64,000 nt of DNA from RGIG7111 sp036839975 (GCA_036839975.1 DAISVU010000002.1:1-64000); one strand, 5' to 3'. Positions 41,001 to 49,375 are shown, numbered from the stretch's first letter. A program made the numbers and translations. The notes: generated from the sequence alone by a model not told the origin.

Positions 41001-41627
41001 CCGGTATCAAGTGACGAAGAAGGCGAAGAGGGTATAGCGGAACAGCTGTCTGAAGTGAATGACGGAGACGTGATAACAGTAGGCGGAATAATCAATAATG
41101 TAAAGACGCTTATAGACAAGAACGGAAGGCAGATGGCATTCATCCGGATGGAGGATCTGTACGGAAGCTTTGAGGTTATAGCTTTTGCGGGCATTTATGA
41201 AAAATATAAGCATGCCGTTTCAGAAGACAGAATAGTCGCCATCAAAGGCAGGATAAACTTTAAGGAGGGTGAAGCGCCCAAAATCCTTGCGGACTCTCTA
41301 TCCGATATGAATGCTGTGGCGGATGCGGCTTTGCATCAGCAGCCTTTAGACGGATCCGGAGAGCAGCCTTTGCGATTTTCACAAACAACTGAAAAACGGC
41401 GCATGAATTATGATATGATAAAGGTGAAAATGACAAAGCGGCAAGTGGTATATCTTGCGGATATACTCCACAGACACAGCGGACGTGTACCTGTGATTCT
41501 TTATATAGACGGCGCGAAATCGCTTAAGACGGATGAGTCCATGTGGGTTACTCCAAGCGAACAACTCATGTCTGAACTGGCAGATCTTGTGGGAAAAGAA
41601 AATGTGAAATTGGAGATTGAAAATTGA
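38004..41627 (+). CDS. dnaE: DNA polymerase III subunit alpha (DnaE)
   Basis: The 1207-residue C-family polymerase starts with a PHP domain (HLHLHTEYSLLDGA), followed by the polymerase core with GPGRGSAAGSIVAY and the catalytic MPDIDVDF motif, a helix-hairpin-helix region, and a C-terminal OB fold (VITVGGIINNVKTL). No exonuclease domain is present, as in DnaE-type rather than PolC enzymes. In Firmicutes DnaE usually extends primers beside PolC, which is not in this window. AAAGGAAC precedes the ATG. It is followed 91 bases later by pfkA, a gene pair common in Clostridia. Confidence 0.97.
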   Translation: MAFTHLHLHTEYSLLDGAARIKRVTARAKELGMHSLAVTDHGAMFGVIDFYKECKKQGIKPIIGCEVYTAARGMLDKDPDKDKYQGHLILLAENNEGYKNLIKIVSLGYTKGFYYKPRIDRNVLREHSSGLIALSACLAGDVQRKLYNGDYEGAKADAMEFQDIFGKGNFFLELQDQGLEEEAQILPGMKRIHEETDIPFVATNDVHYVNRDDAGYHDVLLCIQTAANIDEEDRMRFPNDQFYLKSEDEMRKIFAGIPEACDNTEIIAQRCNVEFEFGKLHLPEFTAPDGMTNNDYLRKLCEKGIKERYSSEAGTLKAVKGDIYRGVTEVSETELRQRLEYELSTIEEMGYVEYFLIVWDFINYAKQQGIMVGPGRGSAAGSIVAYTLRITDIDPIKYNLIFERFLNPERVSMPDIDVDFCYERRGEVIDYVVEKYGEDKVSQIITFGTMKAKAAVRDVGRALNVSYQETDAIAKAIPFALNTTIDIALNTNPDLRKMYEEDMAVKRVLDTAKAIEGMPRHASTHAAGVVISKEAIDEYVPLYLAEKGVATQFPMTTVEELGLLKMDFLGLRTLTVIRDAVNLIEENHGVKIDFSNMDYEDSKVYELISSGNTDGIFQLESAGMTQFMKNLKPDCLEDIIAGVSLYRPGPMASIPVYIENKKHPENITYIHKSMEPILSVTYGCLIYQEQVMQTVRELAGYSYGRSDIMRRAMGKKKMDVMLKEKEAFIHGQLDESGKVEVPGCVRNGIPEAAAEQIYDQMVSFAEYAFNKSHAAAYAVIAYETAYLKAYYPVEFMAALMTGVMGDAGQISRYIRNCRDMGIEVLPPDVTESEAKFTVKDGRIRFGLLGVKNVGEGAIESIVQARREKGVPNDINAFITAVDPHQVNKKALESLIKAGAFDSINDNRAQLIAVYEKLLESAQNESKKNIEGQISLFQTNEDQMDVSGISGWLPEVENFSKDSLMRMEKEMLGVYISEHPLEKYIDIMKRCGMTSTDKFMPVSSDEEGEEGIAEQLSEVNDGDVITVGGIINNVKTLIDKNGRQMAFIRMEDLYGSFEVIAFAGIYEKYKHAVSEDRIVAIKGRINFKEGEAPKILADSLSDMNAVADAALHQQPLDGSGEQPLRFSQTTEKRRMNYDMIKVKMTKRQVVYLADILHRHSGRVPVILYIDGAKSLKTDESMWVTPSEQLMSELADLVGKENVKLEIEN

Positions 41628-41718
41628 ACTTATCGCGTGAATCAACTGAGTCATTATACTTAGAAAGTTTTTAGAATGATTGTTTCAAACGTAGAAAGAT
41701 GTGGAGAAAAAGCAGTAT

Positions 41719-42681
41719 ATGAATAGGATTGGAGTACTGACGAGCGGCGGTGACGCACCGGGAATGAATGCAGCCATAAGAGCGGTGGTAAGATGCGGCA
41801 TAGCTGCAGATATGGAAGTCTATGGCATCCATCGAGGTTATGAAGGCCTCATAGAAGGAGAGATAGACAACATGGACATTGCGTCTGTGGGTGATATCCT
41901 GCACAGGGGAGGAACCTTTTTAAAGACAGCCAGGAGTGAGCGCTTCATGACTGAGGAGGGCATTGAACAGGCAGTGAGGATGCTTGAAAATTTTTGCATT
42001 GAAGGGCTTGTTGTCATAGGCGGCGGCGGATCTTTGAAAGGCGCATGTGAACTAATAAAAAGAGGAGTGACAGTGATGGGCCTTCCCGGCACGATAGACA
42101 ACGATCTCGGATATACTGATTTTACTATAGGGTTCGACACTGCTGTAAACACAGTCCTTTCGGCAATAAGCAATATACGTGACACATCGAGTTCACATGA
42201 GAGGACTACCGTGATTGAGGTAATGGGAAGACACTGTGGTGATATCGCACTTTATTCAGGTATAGCAGGCGGCGCAGAGAGCATACTCATACCGGAGGAG
42301 CCTTTTGATGTAAATGAGATATGCAGGAAGATGATACAGGGGATGAACCGCGGAAAACGTCATAACATAATAATAAAAGCCGAGGGTTCAGATATGTCGT
42401 CGCAGGAGCTTGTTGAGCAGATAACTGAAAAGACGGGACATGAAGCAAAGCTTGTGGTGCTCGCATATCTCCAGAGAGGAGGCGCGCCTTCTGTGAGGGA
42501 CAGGATGCTTGCAAGCATTTTGGCCGAAAAGGCTGTTGAACTTCTGAAGGATGATGCCGAAAGCAGGGCGATAGGCATTGTAGGATCTGAAATAGTGGCG
42601 TTTGACCTTGAGCAAGCGTTGTGCATAAAAAACGAGGTTGAAGACAGGTTATTTAAGCTTGCGGAGATACTGTCACGGTGA
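41719..42681 (+). CDS. pfkA: 6-phosphofructokinase with Asp103 replaced by Gly
   Basis: The 320-residue enzyme follows the bacterial ATP-PFK pattern, with GVLTSGGDAPGMNAAIR at the start, the proton-acceptor motif GTIDND (Asp127) and MGRHCGDIALYSG. The magnesium and nucleotide loop that normally reads GGDGS is here GGGGS: codon 103 is GGC (42025-42027), where Asp (GAC/GAT) is nearly invariant. Numbering matches the Bacillus enzyme exactly. One transition would explain it. Activity may be strongly lowered, or the base may be wrong. The start at ATG 41719 fits family length; GTG 41701 is an in-frame alternative. It abuts dinB, which converges from the other strand. Confidence 0.9.
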   Translation: MNRIGVLTSGGDAPGMNAAIRAVVRCGIAADMEVYGIHRGYEGLIEGEIDNMDIASVGDILHRGGTFLKTARSERFMTEEGIEQAVRMLENFCIEGLVVIGGGGSLKGACELIKRGVTVMGLPGTIDNDLGYTDFTIGFDTAVNTVLSAISNIRDTSSSHERTTVIEVMGRHCGDIALYSGIAGGAESILIPEEPFDVNEICRKMIQGMNRGKRHNIIIKAEGSDMSSQELVEQITEKTGHEAKLVVLAYLQRGGAPSVRDRMLASILAEKAVELLKDDAESRAIGIVGSEIVAFDLEQALCIKNEVEDRLFKLAEILSR

Positions 42682-43914
42682 TCAGTCTTTTTGGTGTCTG
42701 TCAAGATCGATACCGATATCGTTATCGACCATGTTGCCGTATGTGATCGAGGCGTTTCCAAATCTGTATCGTATCTTATCGATTGCTTTATCTATATTTT
42801 CGCTTTTTTGAATCCTCTGTTCATCGCATTTATTTAAAAATGACATTTGAGTATTCGCAGCTTCATTTTCACTTTTTAAGTTTATGGCTGTGACGGACAG
42901 AAGCCTGACCGGTTTATGGGAACGCCATGAGTTTTTTATTATTTCTATGGCGGTCCGGTATACAACATCGGTGTGATTGGTGGGTGAAGAAAGCTGTTTT
43001 TGTCTTGAGATGGTATGAAATGAGGTGTCGCGTATCTCGATCTTTATGCCGGAGGCTTTAATTTCATGTTTACGAAGTCTGCTTGCCACCTGATCTGAAA
43101 GTGCGGTAACCGCTGTGCGTATATCATACGCTGTATTTATATCACGAGAAAAAGTCAGACTGTTTCCTATTGATTTGATCATACGCTGCTGTGTGAAACG
43201 GCAGACAGGGGAATTATCCAGGCCGTTTGCATACATAAACAGCATCTCGCCTTGTTTTCCCAGGAGAATGCTTAAAAATTCAACTTTTGCATTTGCGAGA
43301 TCACCGATTGTATTTATATTGGCAGCTATGAGCTTATCAGCAGTTGCGCTTCCTACAAAGAACATTTTTGAAACGTGCATAGGCCAAAGAATTTCCTTGA
43401 AATTACTCTTTGTTATGATCGTAGTAGCATCCGGTTTTTTGTATTCGCTGCCCATCTTTGCAAATATTTTGTTATATGAAACGCCTACAGAAAGCATGAG
43501 TCCCAGTTCTTCATGCACTGATTCCCTTATGCTGTCGCCGATATCTTTGCCGTTTCCGAAAAGCTTTAAGCTTCCGGTGACATCCAGCCATGATTCATCA
43601 ATGCTGAAGGGCTCTATCATATCGGTATAGCGGGCATATATGGCATTGATCTTATCGCTGTATGCTTTGTATTTGCGCATATGCGGTTTCAAAAGCTGAA
43701 GCTCGGGACATTTTTGCTTTGCCTGCCAGATGGTTTCTGCCGTGGCGACGCCGAATTTTTTTGCCTCATCGTTTTTTGCGAGTATTATGCCGTGTCTGTT
43801 TTCCGGGTCACCGCAAACTGCCGTAGGGAAATTCTTAAGCTCCAGTCTTTCAAGGATCTCTACGGAAGCATAGAAGCTGTTCATATCGCAATGCAGTATC
43901 GTTCGTTCTTTCAT
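42682..43914 (-). CDS. dinB: DNA polymerase IV (Y family)
   Basis: A protein of about 410 residues with the Y-family signature ILHCDMNSFYASVE at the start and the second catalytic pair in PFSIDESWLDVTG (Asp-Glu), then the helix-hairpin-helix thumb and the little finger. It copies damaged templates with low fidelity. The start is the ATG at 43914 because the protein core begins right there; longer frames upstream have no family match. A -10 box lies only 6 bases before this ATG and a near-perfect LexA box is in the promoter, so it is probably SOS-induced and leaderless. Confidence 0.95.
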   Translation of the reverse strand: MKERTILHCDMNSFYASVEILERLELKNFPTAVCGDPENRHGIILAKNDEAKKFGVATAETIWQAKQKCPELQLLKPHMRKYKAYSDKINAIYARYTDMIEPFSIDESWLDVTGSLKLFGNGKDIGDSIRESVHEELGLMLSVGVSYNKIFAKMGSEYKKPDATTIITKSNFKEILWPMHVSKMFFVGSATADKLIAANINTIGDLANAKVEFLSILLGKQGEMLFMYANGLDNSPVCRFTQQRMIKSIGNSLTFSRDINTAYDIRTAVTALSDQVASRLRKHEIKASGIKIEIRDTSFHTISRQKQLSSPTNHTDVVYRTAIEIIKNSWRSHKPVRLLSVTAINLKSENEAANTQMSFLNKCDEQRIQKSENIDKAIDKIRYRFGNASITYGNMVDNDIGIDLDRHQKD

Positions 43915-43920
43915 ATGACA

Positions 43921-43950
43921 ATTATAGCACATATGTTCGCGATTTGTCTT
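43921..43950 (-). promoter_or_regulatory. dinB promoter
   Basis: On the minus strand, AAGACA (43950-43945), 18-base spacer, TATAAT (43926-43921). The expected start of transcription falls on the dinB ATG. Confidence 0.5.
43927..43939 (-). promoter_or_regulatory. LexA (SOS) box in the dinB promoter
   Basis: Read on the minus strand the site is CGAACATATGTGC, matching the consensus CGAACATATGTTCG except for one base in the second half-site. It fills the spacer between -35 and -10, a classic repressor position. Confidence 0.65.
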
Positions 43951-44005
43951 AGGCCTTTGCAATTTGATCAAAGCAGCACAAAGGTTTCAGGGTGATTTGA
44001 CGCGA

Positions 44006-44034
44006 TTGACAAGTGTTGTACAGAAATATATCAT
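44006..44034 (+). promoter_or_regulatory. mnmA promoter
   Basis: TTGACA (44006-44011), 17-base spacer, TATCAT (44029-44034); the leader is about 120 nt. Confidence 0.6.
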
Positions 44035-44161
44035 TACATATGGTTTGCAATTATATTGCGTGAGCTTGTGAAAATAAAAATATGATAGCAGTTTGTTTGA
44101 ATAAGGGCTGATGCCGATTAAAAAACTGCTGATTTTAAATAAAAATCGAAAGGTTAAAACA

Positions 44162-45241
44162 ATGGGAAAGATGAAAAAAGAAAAAGTGCTGATTGCGATG
44201 AGCGGAGGTGTTGATTCAAGTGTAGCTGCCTATATGATGAAAAAAAACGGTCGCGAATGCATAGGCGTGACGATGAAATTATATGATGGTGATTATGGCA
44301 GCAACGAAGATAGAAACGTTTGCTGCAGCCGTGAAGATATAGCGGATGCGCGTATGGTGGCTTCAAAGCTCGATATGCCGCACCATGTTTTGAATTTCAA
44401 GGATGATTTTAAAGAAAAGGTCATAGATCGGTTTATTGCGGCGTATGAACGCGGCGATACGCCTAATCCATGCATATACTGTAACCGATATATAAAATTC
44501 GCCAAACTGTATAAGAGTGCGGCTGATACGGGTTGTGATCACATAGTTACAGGGCATTATGTGAGACTTGAGGAAAAGGGCGGAAGAATGCTGATGAGGA
44601 AAGCGCTTGATCTTAACAAAGACCAGAGCTACATGCTTTATATGATGAAGCAGGAAGAACTCCGTCATACTTATTTCCCGTTGGGAGATATGGAAAAAGA
44701 CGAGACGCGTAAGCTGGCAGAAAAAGCGGGTCTGGTTACGGCAGCAAAACACGACAGTCAGGACATATGTTTTGTCCCGGATGGCGATTACGCATCATTT
44801 ATAGAGCATATAAACGGAAGGAAATATGCAAGCGGTAATTTCATAAATGCTGACGGTAATGTAATCGGAACACATAGGGGTATAATAAGATACACGCTGG
44901 GGCAGCGTAAGGGACTCGGTATAGCGCTTGGAAAACCGGTTTTTGTTGTGGACAAGAACATTGAAGAAAACACGGTTACATTAGGATCAAATGATGATCT
45001 TTTCAGCAGGCAGTTCGAGGTTCACGAGTTAAACTGGATCTCGTTTGATGAGCCGCCTGAAGCATTCAGGGCCAAAGTAAAAGTAAGATACAGGCAGCAG
45101 GAGCAGCTGGCATCCGTGACGGTAACAGGTGAAGATAAAGTATGCGTTGTATTCGATGAGCCGCAGCGCGCAGTTACGCACGGGCAGTCTGCCGTATTCT
45201 ATGATGGAGAGTACGTCCTGGGCGGAGGAATCATCATATGA
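44162..45241 (+). CDS. mnmA: tRNA-specific 2-thiouridylase MnmA
   Basis: The protein of about 359 residues activates U34 of Lys, Glu and Gln tRNAs with ATP and inserts sulfur. It has the PP-loop SGGVDSSVAAYM near the N-terminus, the first catalytic cysteine in NPCIYCN, the second in SQDICFVPDGDY, and the GQRKGLG tRNA-binding loop. The start at ATG 44162 follows AAAGGTT; a further in-frame ATG at 44111 has no ribosome binding site. NifS at 36 kb is the likely sulfur donor. Confidence 0.95.
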   Translation: MGKMKKEKVLIAMSGGVDSSVAAYMMKKNGRECIGVTMKLYDGDYGSNEDRNVCCSREDIADARMVASKLDMPHHVLNFKDDFKEKVIDRFIAAYERGDTPNPCIYCNRYIKFAKLYKSAADTGCDHIVTGHYVRLEEKGGRMLMRKALDLNKDQSYMLYMMKQEELRHTYFPLGDMEKDETRKLAEKAGLVTAAKHDSQDICFVPDGDYASFIEHINGRKYASGNFINADGNVIGTHRGIIRYTLGQRKGLGIALGKPVFVVDKNIEENTVTLGSNDDLFSRQFEVHELNWISFDEPPEAFRAKVKVRYRQQEQLASVTVTGEDKVCVVFDEPQRAVTHGQSAVFYDGEYVLGGGIII

Positions 45242-45361
45242 TATTCAAAAACTCATACAGTGGTTGTTTTAAACAGTTTTTTTATTGCGGATTTAACGTA
45301 TATATGATAGCAGTATTTGATCGGCGTCGCTTATTGCTGAATGTGCTGAGCATCGCCGCGG

Positions 45362-45457
45362 TTTCTCTGGAGAGTTCCAAGCACATGACGAACTTGGACG
45401 CCGAAGGTGGAGTACCGGCGATAGCCGGCGGGTCTCTCAGGCATCAGGACAGAGCAG
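45362..45457 (+). promoter_or_regulatory. Glycine riboswitch aptamer
   Basis: The conserved glycine-aptamer elements are all present: CTCTGGAGAG at the 5' end, GACGCCGAAGG in the middle, and CTCTCAGGCATCAGGACAGAG at the 3' end, with P1 formed by CTCTG (45365-45369)/CAGAG (45450-45454). Only one full aptamer is seen, so this is a singlet type, possibly with a degenerate partner upstream. It precedes a sodium:alanine/glycine symporter gene, a known target of this riboswitch. Confidence 0.92.
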
Positions 45458-45480
45458 ACTTTTTTGCAATGCATCTCTAA

Positions 45481-45508
45481 AGAAGCTGAAGCTGTCGGCT
45501 TTTTTTAA
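45481..45508 (+). terminator. Riboswitch-linked terminator
   Basis: AGCTGA (45484-45489) pairs with TCGGCT (45495-45500), followed by seven T. It lies 30 bases after the aptamer and should be the expression platform controlled by glycine. Confidence 0.75.
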
Positions 45509-45565
45509 TACACAGAGCCGGAATAAAATCATTATTTACTGTCAAAGTATCAGGAGGAATCATTT

Positions 45566-47017
45566 ATGGATGCATTCGTGAGTGTTCTTAAGTCTGCAGA
45601 CGATGTTGTTTGGGGAGTGCCTACAATCATACTTATCATGGCGACCGGTATATTGCTTACGGCAAGGCTTGGTGTCATTCAGTTCAGAAAACTCGGGAAG
45701 GCTCTTAAATACATGGTCAGTAATGAACAAGGCGGCAAAGGGGAAATCTCAAGCTTTGGAGCACTCTGCACTGCCCTTGCGGCAACTGTGGGAACGGGGA
45801 ATATCGTTGGTGTCGCAACAGCGATAGCAGCAGGAGGCCCGGGCGCCCTGTTCTGGATGATAGCTGCTGCGTGTGACGGCATGGCGACTAAGTATTCAGA
45901 AGGAGTATAAGCAGTCAAATACAGGGAGATCGACTCGGACGGACATTCGCTGGGAGGACCTTTCTTCTACATAGAAAAAGGTCTTGGAGAAAAGTACAGG
46001 GGGATAAGATGGAAATGGCTTGCAAAGATTTTTGCAGTCTTCGGAATCGGCGCAGGTCTTCTCGGAATAGGCACCATCACACAGACAAGCTCAATCACGG
46101 ATGCGGTAAAGAATTTCTTCGATCCTAATAACAGTGACATAGCGTTCAGCATCGGCAGAAATGACTATACATGGTCTGTCGTTATAAGTGCGGTAGTAGT
46201 TGCATTGTTCGTTGCCCTTGTAGTGATAGGCGGTATAAAGAGAATAGCAAATGTCACCGAAGTAGTTGTTCCCTTCATGATAATCATATATATAATATCC
46301 TGCATATCGATACTGATTTTAAATGCGGAAAGAATCCCGGCCGCGTTTGGACTGATCTTTGAAGGCGCGTTTGGACTGAGGGCTGTGGCCGGAGGCGCGC
46401 TTGGCGCATTGCTCGACGCTGTGCAGAGCGGTGTTGCGCGCGGTATATTTTCAAATGAAGCCGGTCTCGGCAGCGCACCTATAGCGGCGGCGGCGGCAAA
46501 GACAAAGGAGCCTGTAAGACAGGGTCTCGTATCTATGACAGGAACATTTATAGATACGATCATCATCTGTAATATGACAGGGCTTGCTATATTGGTTACA
46601 AATTCATGGGATATAGGCAAAGAAGGTGTCGCAGTGACTATAAATGCATTCGGCAGAGGTATACCTTGGAGTTACAGCACGGGGGCTTTTCTGCTTATGC
46701 TCTGCCTTGCATTCTTTGCGTTCACCACTATACTGGGCTGGGATTATTATTCTGAAAGATGCCTTGAATATCTTGTAAACAAAAATATGAAGGTCGTGCG
46801 AATATACAGATGGCTTTATGTAACTGCTGTCCTTGTCGGACCGTTTCTTACGCTTGAATTTGTATGGAGACTTGCAGATATTTTCAACGGTTTGATGGCA
46901 ATCCCCAATTTGATAGCGCTGGTGCTGCTTTCAGGCGTTATTGCACATGAAAGCAGGGACTATTTCAAAAGACTCAATAACGGAGAGATTGATGAGGGAT
47001 TCAAAAAAATAAAATAA
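45566..47017 (+). pseudogene. Sodium:alanine/glycine symporter (AGCS family) with in-frame TAA
   Basis: A single frame of 484 codons encodes a full AGCS symporter except for TAA at 45908-45910 (codon 115). Before it the sequence reads MATKYSEGV, after it AVKYREIDSDGHSLGGPFFYI; relatives have Leu at the stop position, so TTA to TAA is a one-base change. The rest is intact, including the FSNEAGLGSAP signature. AGGAGGA precedes ATG 45566. As written only a 114-residue fragment, or a reinitiated C-terminal part from about 46205, could be made. The riboswitch upstream is well preserved, so loss is recent or the base is an error. Confidence 0.88.
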
Positions 47018-47021
47018 GGCA

Positions 47022-48050
47022 TCAGCGCATTATTATATACACTGTATATGCCGCATAAATTATTATAAAGACTACACCCGGTATACGGTGCAGTTCTTTT
47101 TTTTGCAAAAGCGGTACAAATGCCGCGAGGCTTATACCCGATAGAATGAAAGAGTCTGTTATTGAAAGCGGGTCTACAGGTATCGGCCGTACAATAGCGG
47201 AAATTGAAAGAACAAACAGAATGTTGAATATGTTAGAGCCTATCACATTTCCTACCGCGATATCAGTCTCGCCTTTATAGGTCGCAACTGCGCTGGTCAC
47301 AAGTTCCGGAAGAGATGTGCCGATCGCGCATATTGTGAGACCGACAAGAGTCTGGCTGATGCCCAGATGAAGCGCTATCTCGCTAGCACTGTTTACGACC
47401 AGTGTTCCGCCCGAAATTATCCCCGCGAGACCTGCAATAACGAGTAAAATGCCTCGTAAAAGGGGATTCCTTCTGATGCGCAAACTGTGTGTTTTTTTAT
47501 CCCTCACGGACGATCTGTTATTTATACCGGTACTGTCAGAAGGAACGGTCGTATTTCCGTGTGCTTCTTTGGAACGGTCGTGTATGATCTGTTTTTTGCC
47601 GGACTGTACGGTAATCGCCATGAAAAATATGAAAACAGCGAGAAGCAGGATTCCGTCAATGCGTGTCAGGATCAGTTCATCAGATGAAAATAAATTGTTT
47701 GACAGAAAAGGAATCATTACAGCCGCAAGCAACGCCAGCGGATATTCGACCTTCAGTATACGCGTGCTGACAGGCAGCGGTCTTATGAGAGCGGAAATAC
47801 CCAGCACTATAAGCAGGTTAAAAATGTTTGAGCCTATAACATTTCCTACAGCAATGCCGTCTGAAGAGTGAATAGATGCAGTTATGCTGATCGCTGCTTC
47901 AGGTGCGCTTGTACCCATGGCAACAATGGTAATCCCTATTATAAAAGAAGGGATCCTGAAATATTCCGATATAAGAACGCTTCCATCAACGAAAATATCA
48001 GCACATTTTATTAGCAGCACAAAGCCTAATATCAGCAGTAAGACGTTCAA
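47022..48050 (-). CDS. Calcium/sodium antiporter of the CaCA (YrbG) family
   Basis: The 342-residue membrane protein has two inverted halves, each with the alpha-repeat ion site: GTSAPEAAISI plus GNVIGSNIFNLL in the first, GTSLPELVTSAV plus GNVIGSNIFNIL in the second. This is the YrbG-like Na+/Ca2+ (or K+) exchanger pattern. The start codon is TTG at 48050, with AAAGGA 9 bases upstream on the minus strand. It converges on the symporter pseudogene with a 4-base gap. Confidence 0.9.
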   Translation of the reverse strand: MNVLLLILGFVLLIKCADIFVDGSVLISEYFRIPSFIIGITIVAMGTSAPEAAISITASIHSSDGIAVGNVIGSNIFNLLIVLGISALIRPLPVSTRILKVEYPLALLAAVMIPFLSNNLFSSDELILTRIDGILLLAVFIFFMAITVQSGKKQIIHDRSKEAHGNTTVPSDSTGINNRSSVRDKKTHSLRIRRNPLLRGILLVIAGLAGIISGGTLVVNSASEIALHLGISQTLVGLTICAIGTSLPELVTSAVATYKGETDIAVGNVIGSNIFNILFVLSISAIVRPIPVDPLSITDSFILSGISLAAFVPLLQKKELHRIPGVVFIIIYAAYTVYIIMR

Positions 48051-48371
48051 TTCTAAATTCCTTTCAATGCTGGCGCTGCGGCAAATGTGTAGGGCTGCCG
48101 CTTAGTTCAAACCGGCAAAACCGTATCGGATGATAAAATATGACAGTGACTTTTGTACTACGGTACCGCTTTTATGTTTGTATGCTTGATTTTGCCGTAT
48201 GAATGTATTATAAGGTTTTTCATTTCCATGTCAAGTATTATGATTTCAATTAAAAATAGTATCAGAGGATGTTTTAGGCAGTAAACTTAATGCATATATA
48301 ATTGACTGAATTCCGGTGCGGCTGTATAATCATACTATAAAGTGTTAAAGTAAAATGAAAGGAGCGGGAGC
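48051..48371 (+). other. Divergent intergenic region antiporter/yerC
   Basis: About 320 bases between two divergent genes. The + strand promoter of yerC is clear (48302-48330). I see no other feature. Confidence 0.5.
48302..48330 (+). promoter_or_regulatory. Promoter of the yerC gene
   Basis: TTGACT (48302-48307), 17-base spacer, TATAAT (48325-48330). Confidence 0.7.
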
Positions 48372-48662
48372 ATGGCATATAGATCGAGATTCAAAAGCAA
48401 AGAGGCAGATGATCTTTTCGAAGCGATAATGCTTTTGGACGGTTTAGATGAATGTTACAGATTTTTTGAAGATTTGTGCACGGTAAACGAGATACATGCG
48501 ATGTCACAGAGATGGCAGGTTGCAAAGCTGCTTGCAGACAACAAAACATACAGCGAGATAGAGCAGGAGACCAAGGCTTCAACGGCGACAATAAGCCGCA
48601 TCAACAAGTGCCTGCTGTATGGTGCGGAAGGTTATAAAAAGGTGCTTAAAAAGCAGAAATGA
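48372..48662 (+). CDS. YerC/TrpR-related DNA-binding protein
   Basis: A 96-residue all-helical protein of the YerC/YecD family, related to the Trp repressor. It has LCTVNEIHAMSQRWQVAKLL and the helix-turn-helix TYSEIEQETKASTATISRINKCL. The targets and ligand are unknown. AAAGGAGCGGG precedes the ATG. It is followed closely by the phosphopantetheinyl transferase gene, and the next three genes may share its promoter. Confidence 0.88.
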   Translation: MAYRSRFKSKEADDLFEAIMLLDGLDECYRFFEDLCTVNEIHAMSQRWQVAKLLADNKTYSEIEQETKASTATISRINKCLLYGAEGYKKVLKKQK

Positions 48663-48698
48663 CGGTTATGGCTTATAGATGATTTTGGGAGCCGGCAC

Positions 48699-49346
48699 AT
48701 GTATCTTTTCATATATGACGGATATAAAAAAAAGGATATGACTTCTGATCAGCTGATCAAAAAGGTTCTTTACATATTCAAAGAAAATATATTCAAGGAA
48801 AACACCTTTGCTGATTCCGGTAAAAGTTTATCGTGGGAAATTTTACGTACGGAAAAGGGCAGGCCGTTTTTTAAGAACGCCCCGGTGGCGTTTTCCGTGA
48901 GCCACAGCGGAAACCTGTGGGTATGCCTGATGAATAAGGGCAAAGAGACGGTCGGTGTTGATGTTCAGAAGATCGACGGGCGTGATCACGGCAAACTGGT
49001 TGAAAGGTATTTCAGCACCAATGAAAAAAGCCTGTTGAAAAATAAAGACAACAAACGAGTATTTGCGGAAATTTGGACCAGAAAAGAAGCCTTGGCAAAA
49101 GCGCTGGGTACAGGACTTACCGGAGAAGTGCTTTCATATGATACTGCGTCTGCATGTAATGCGATTTTCGATACAGAAAAAAAACAAGACGGGAACGCGA
49201 TATTTTTCAATGGCGCTGCAGATGACATTGTACACCGTAAAAACTGTATATTCAAAAATATATACATTTCTGAAGACTATGCATGCACGTGCTTTATTCC
49301 TGACAGATCGTATGATATTAAGAAAATAAATATTAGCAGGCAATAA
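48699..49346 (+). CDS. 4'-phosphopantetheinyl transferase (Sfp type)
   Basis: A 215-residue protein of the two-lobed Sfp type. FSVSHSGNLW is followed by VGVDVQKID (first magnesium site) and EIWTRKEALAKALGTGL (the WxxKEA helix). It converts apo carrier proteins to the holo form; AcpP of the fatty acid operon is the obvious substrate, as no peptide or polyketide synthase is in the window. No AcpS is seen here, so this may be the cell's general enzyme. Confidence 0.85.
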   Translation: MYLFIYDGYKKKDMTSDQLIKKVLYIFKENIFKENTFADSGKSLSWEILRTEKGRPFFKNAPVAFSVSHSGNLWVCLMNKGKETVGVDVQKIDGRDHGKLVERYFSTNEKSLLKNKDNKRVFAEIWTRKEALAKALGTGLTGEVLSYDTASACNAIFDTEKKQDGNAIFFNGAADDIVHRKNCIFKNIYISEDYACTCFIPDRSYDIKKINISRQ

Positions 49347-49375
49347 AACTGAAGAAGGCAAAAAGTGTAAGTGAG

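Larger units (their letters stand above)
45242..45565 (+). other. mnmA-symporter intergenic region (riboswitch leader)
   Basis: The 324 bases are non-coding. They hold the glycine aptamer and its terminator. Upstream of the aptamer, GGCG (45324-45327) and CGCC near 45355 may form an accessory stem. An 80-codon open frame here is chance, since it is wholly covered by the RNA. Confidence 0.7.

Noticed and set aside
43915..43971. N-terminal 19-residue extension of dinB from TTG/ATG codons upstream of 43914
   Set aside because: It would run through the promoter and LexA box, and the Y-family core begins directly after the ATG at 43914.
45238..45480. 80-codon + strand frame after mnmA
   Set aside because: It lies over the glycine riboswitch, whose conserved RNA elements fully explain the sequence.
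45908..45910. Programmed recoding at the symporter TAA
   Set aside because: No known recoding element follows, and a one-base change from TTA (Leu) explains it simply.
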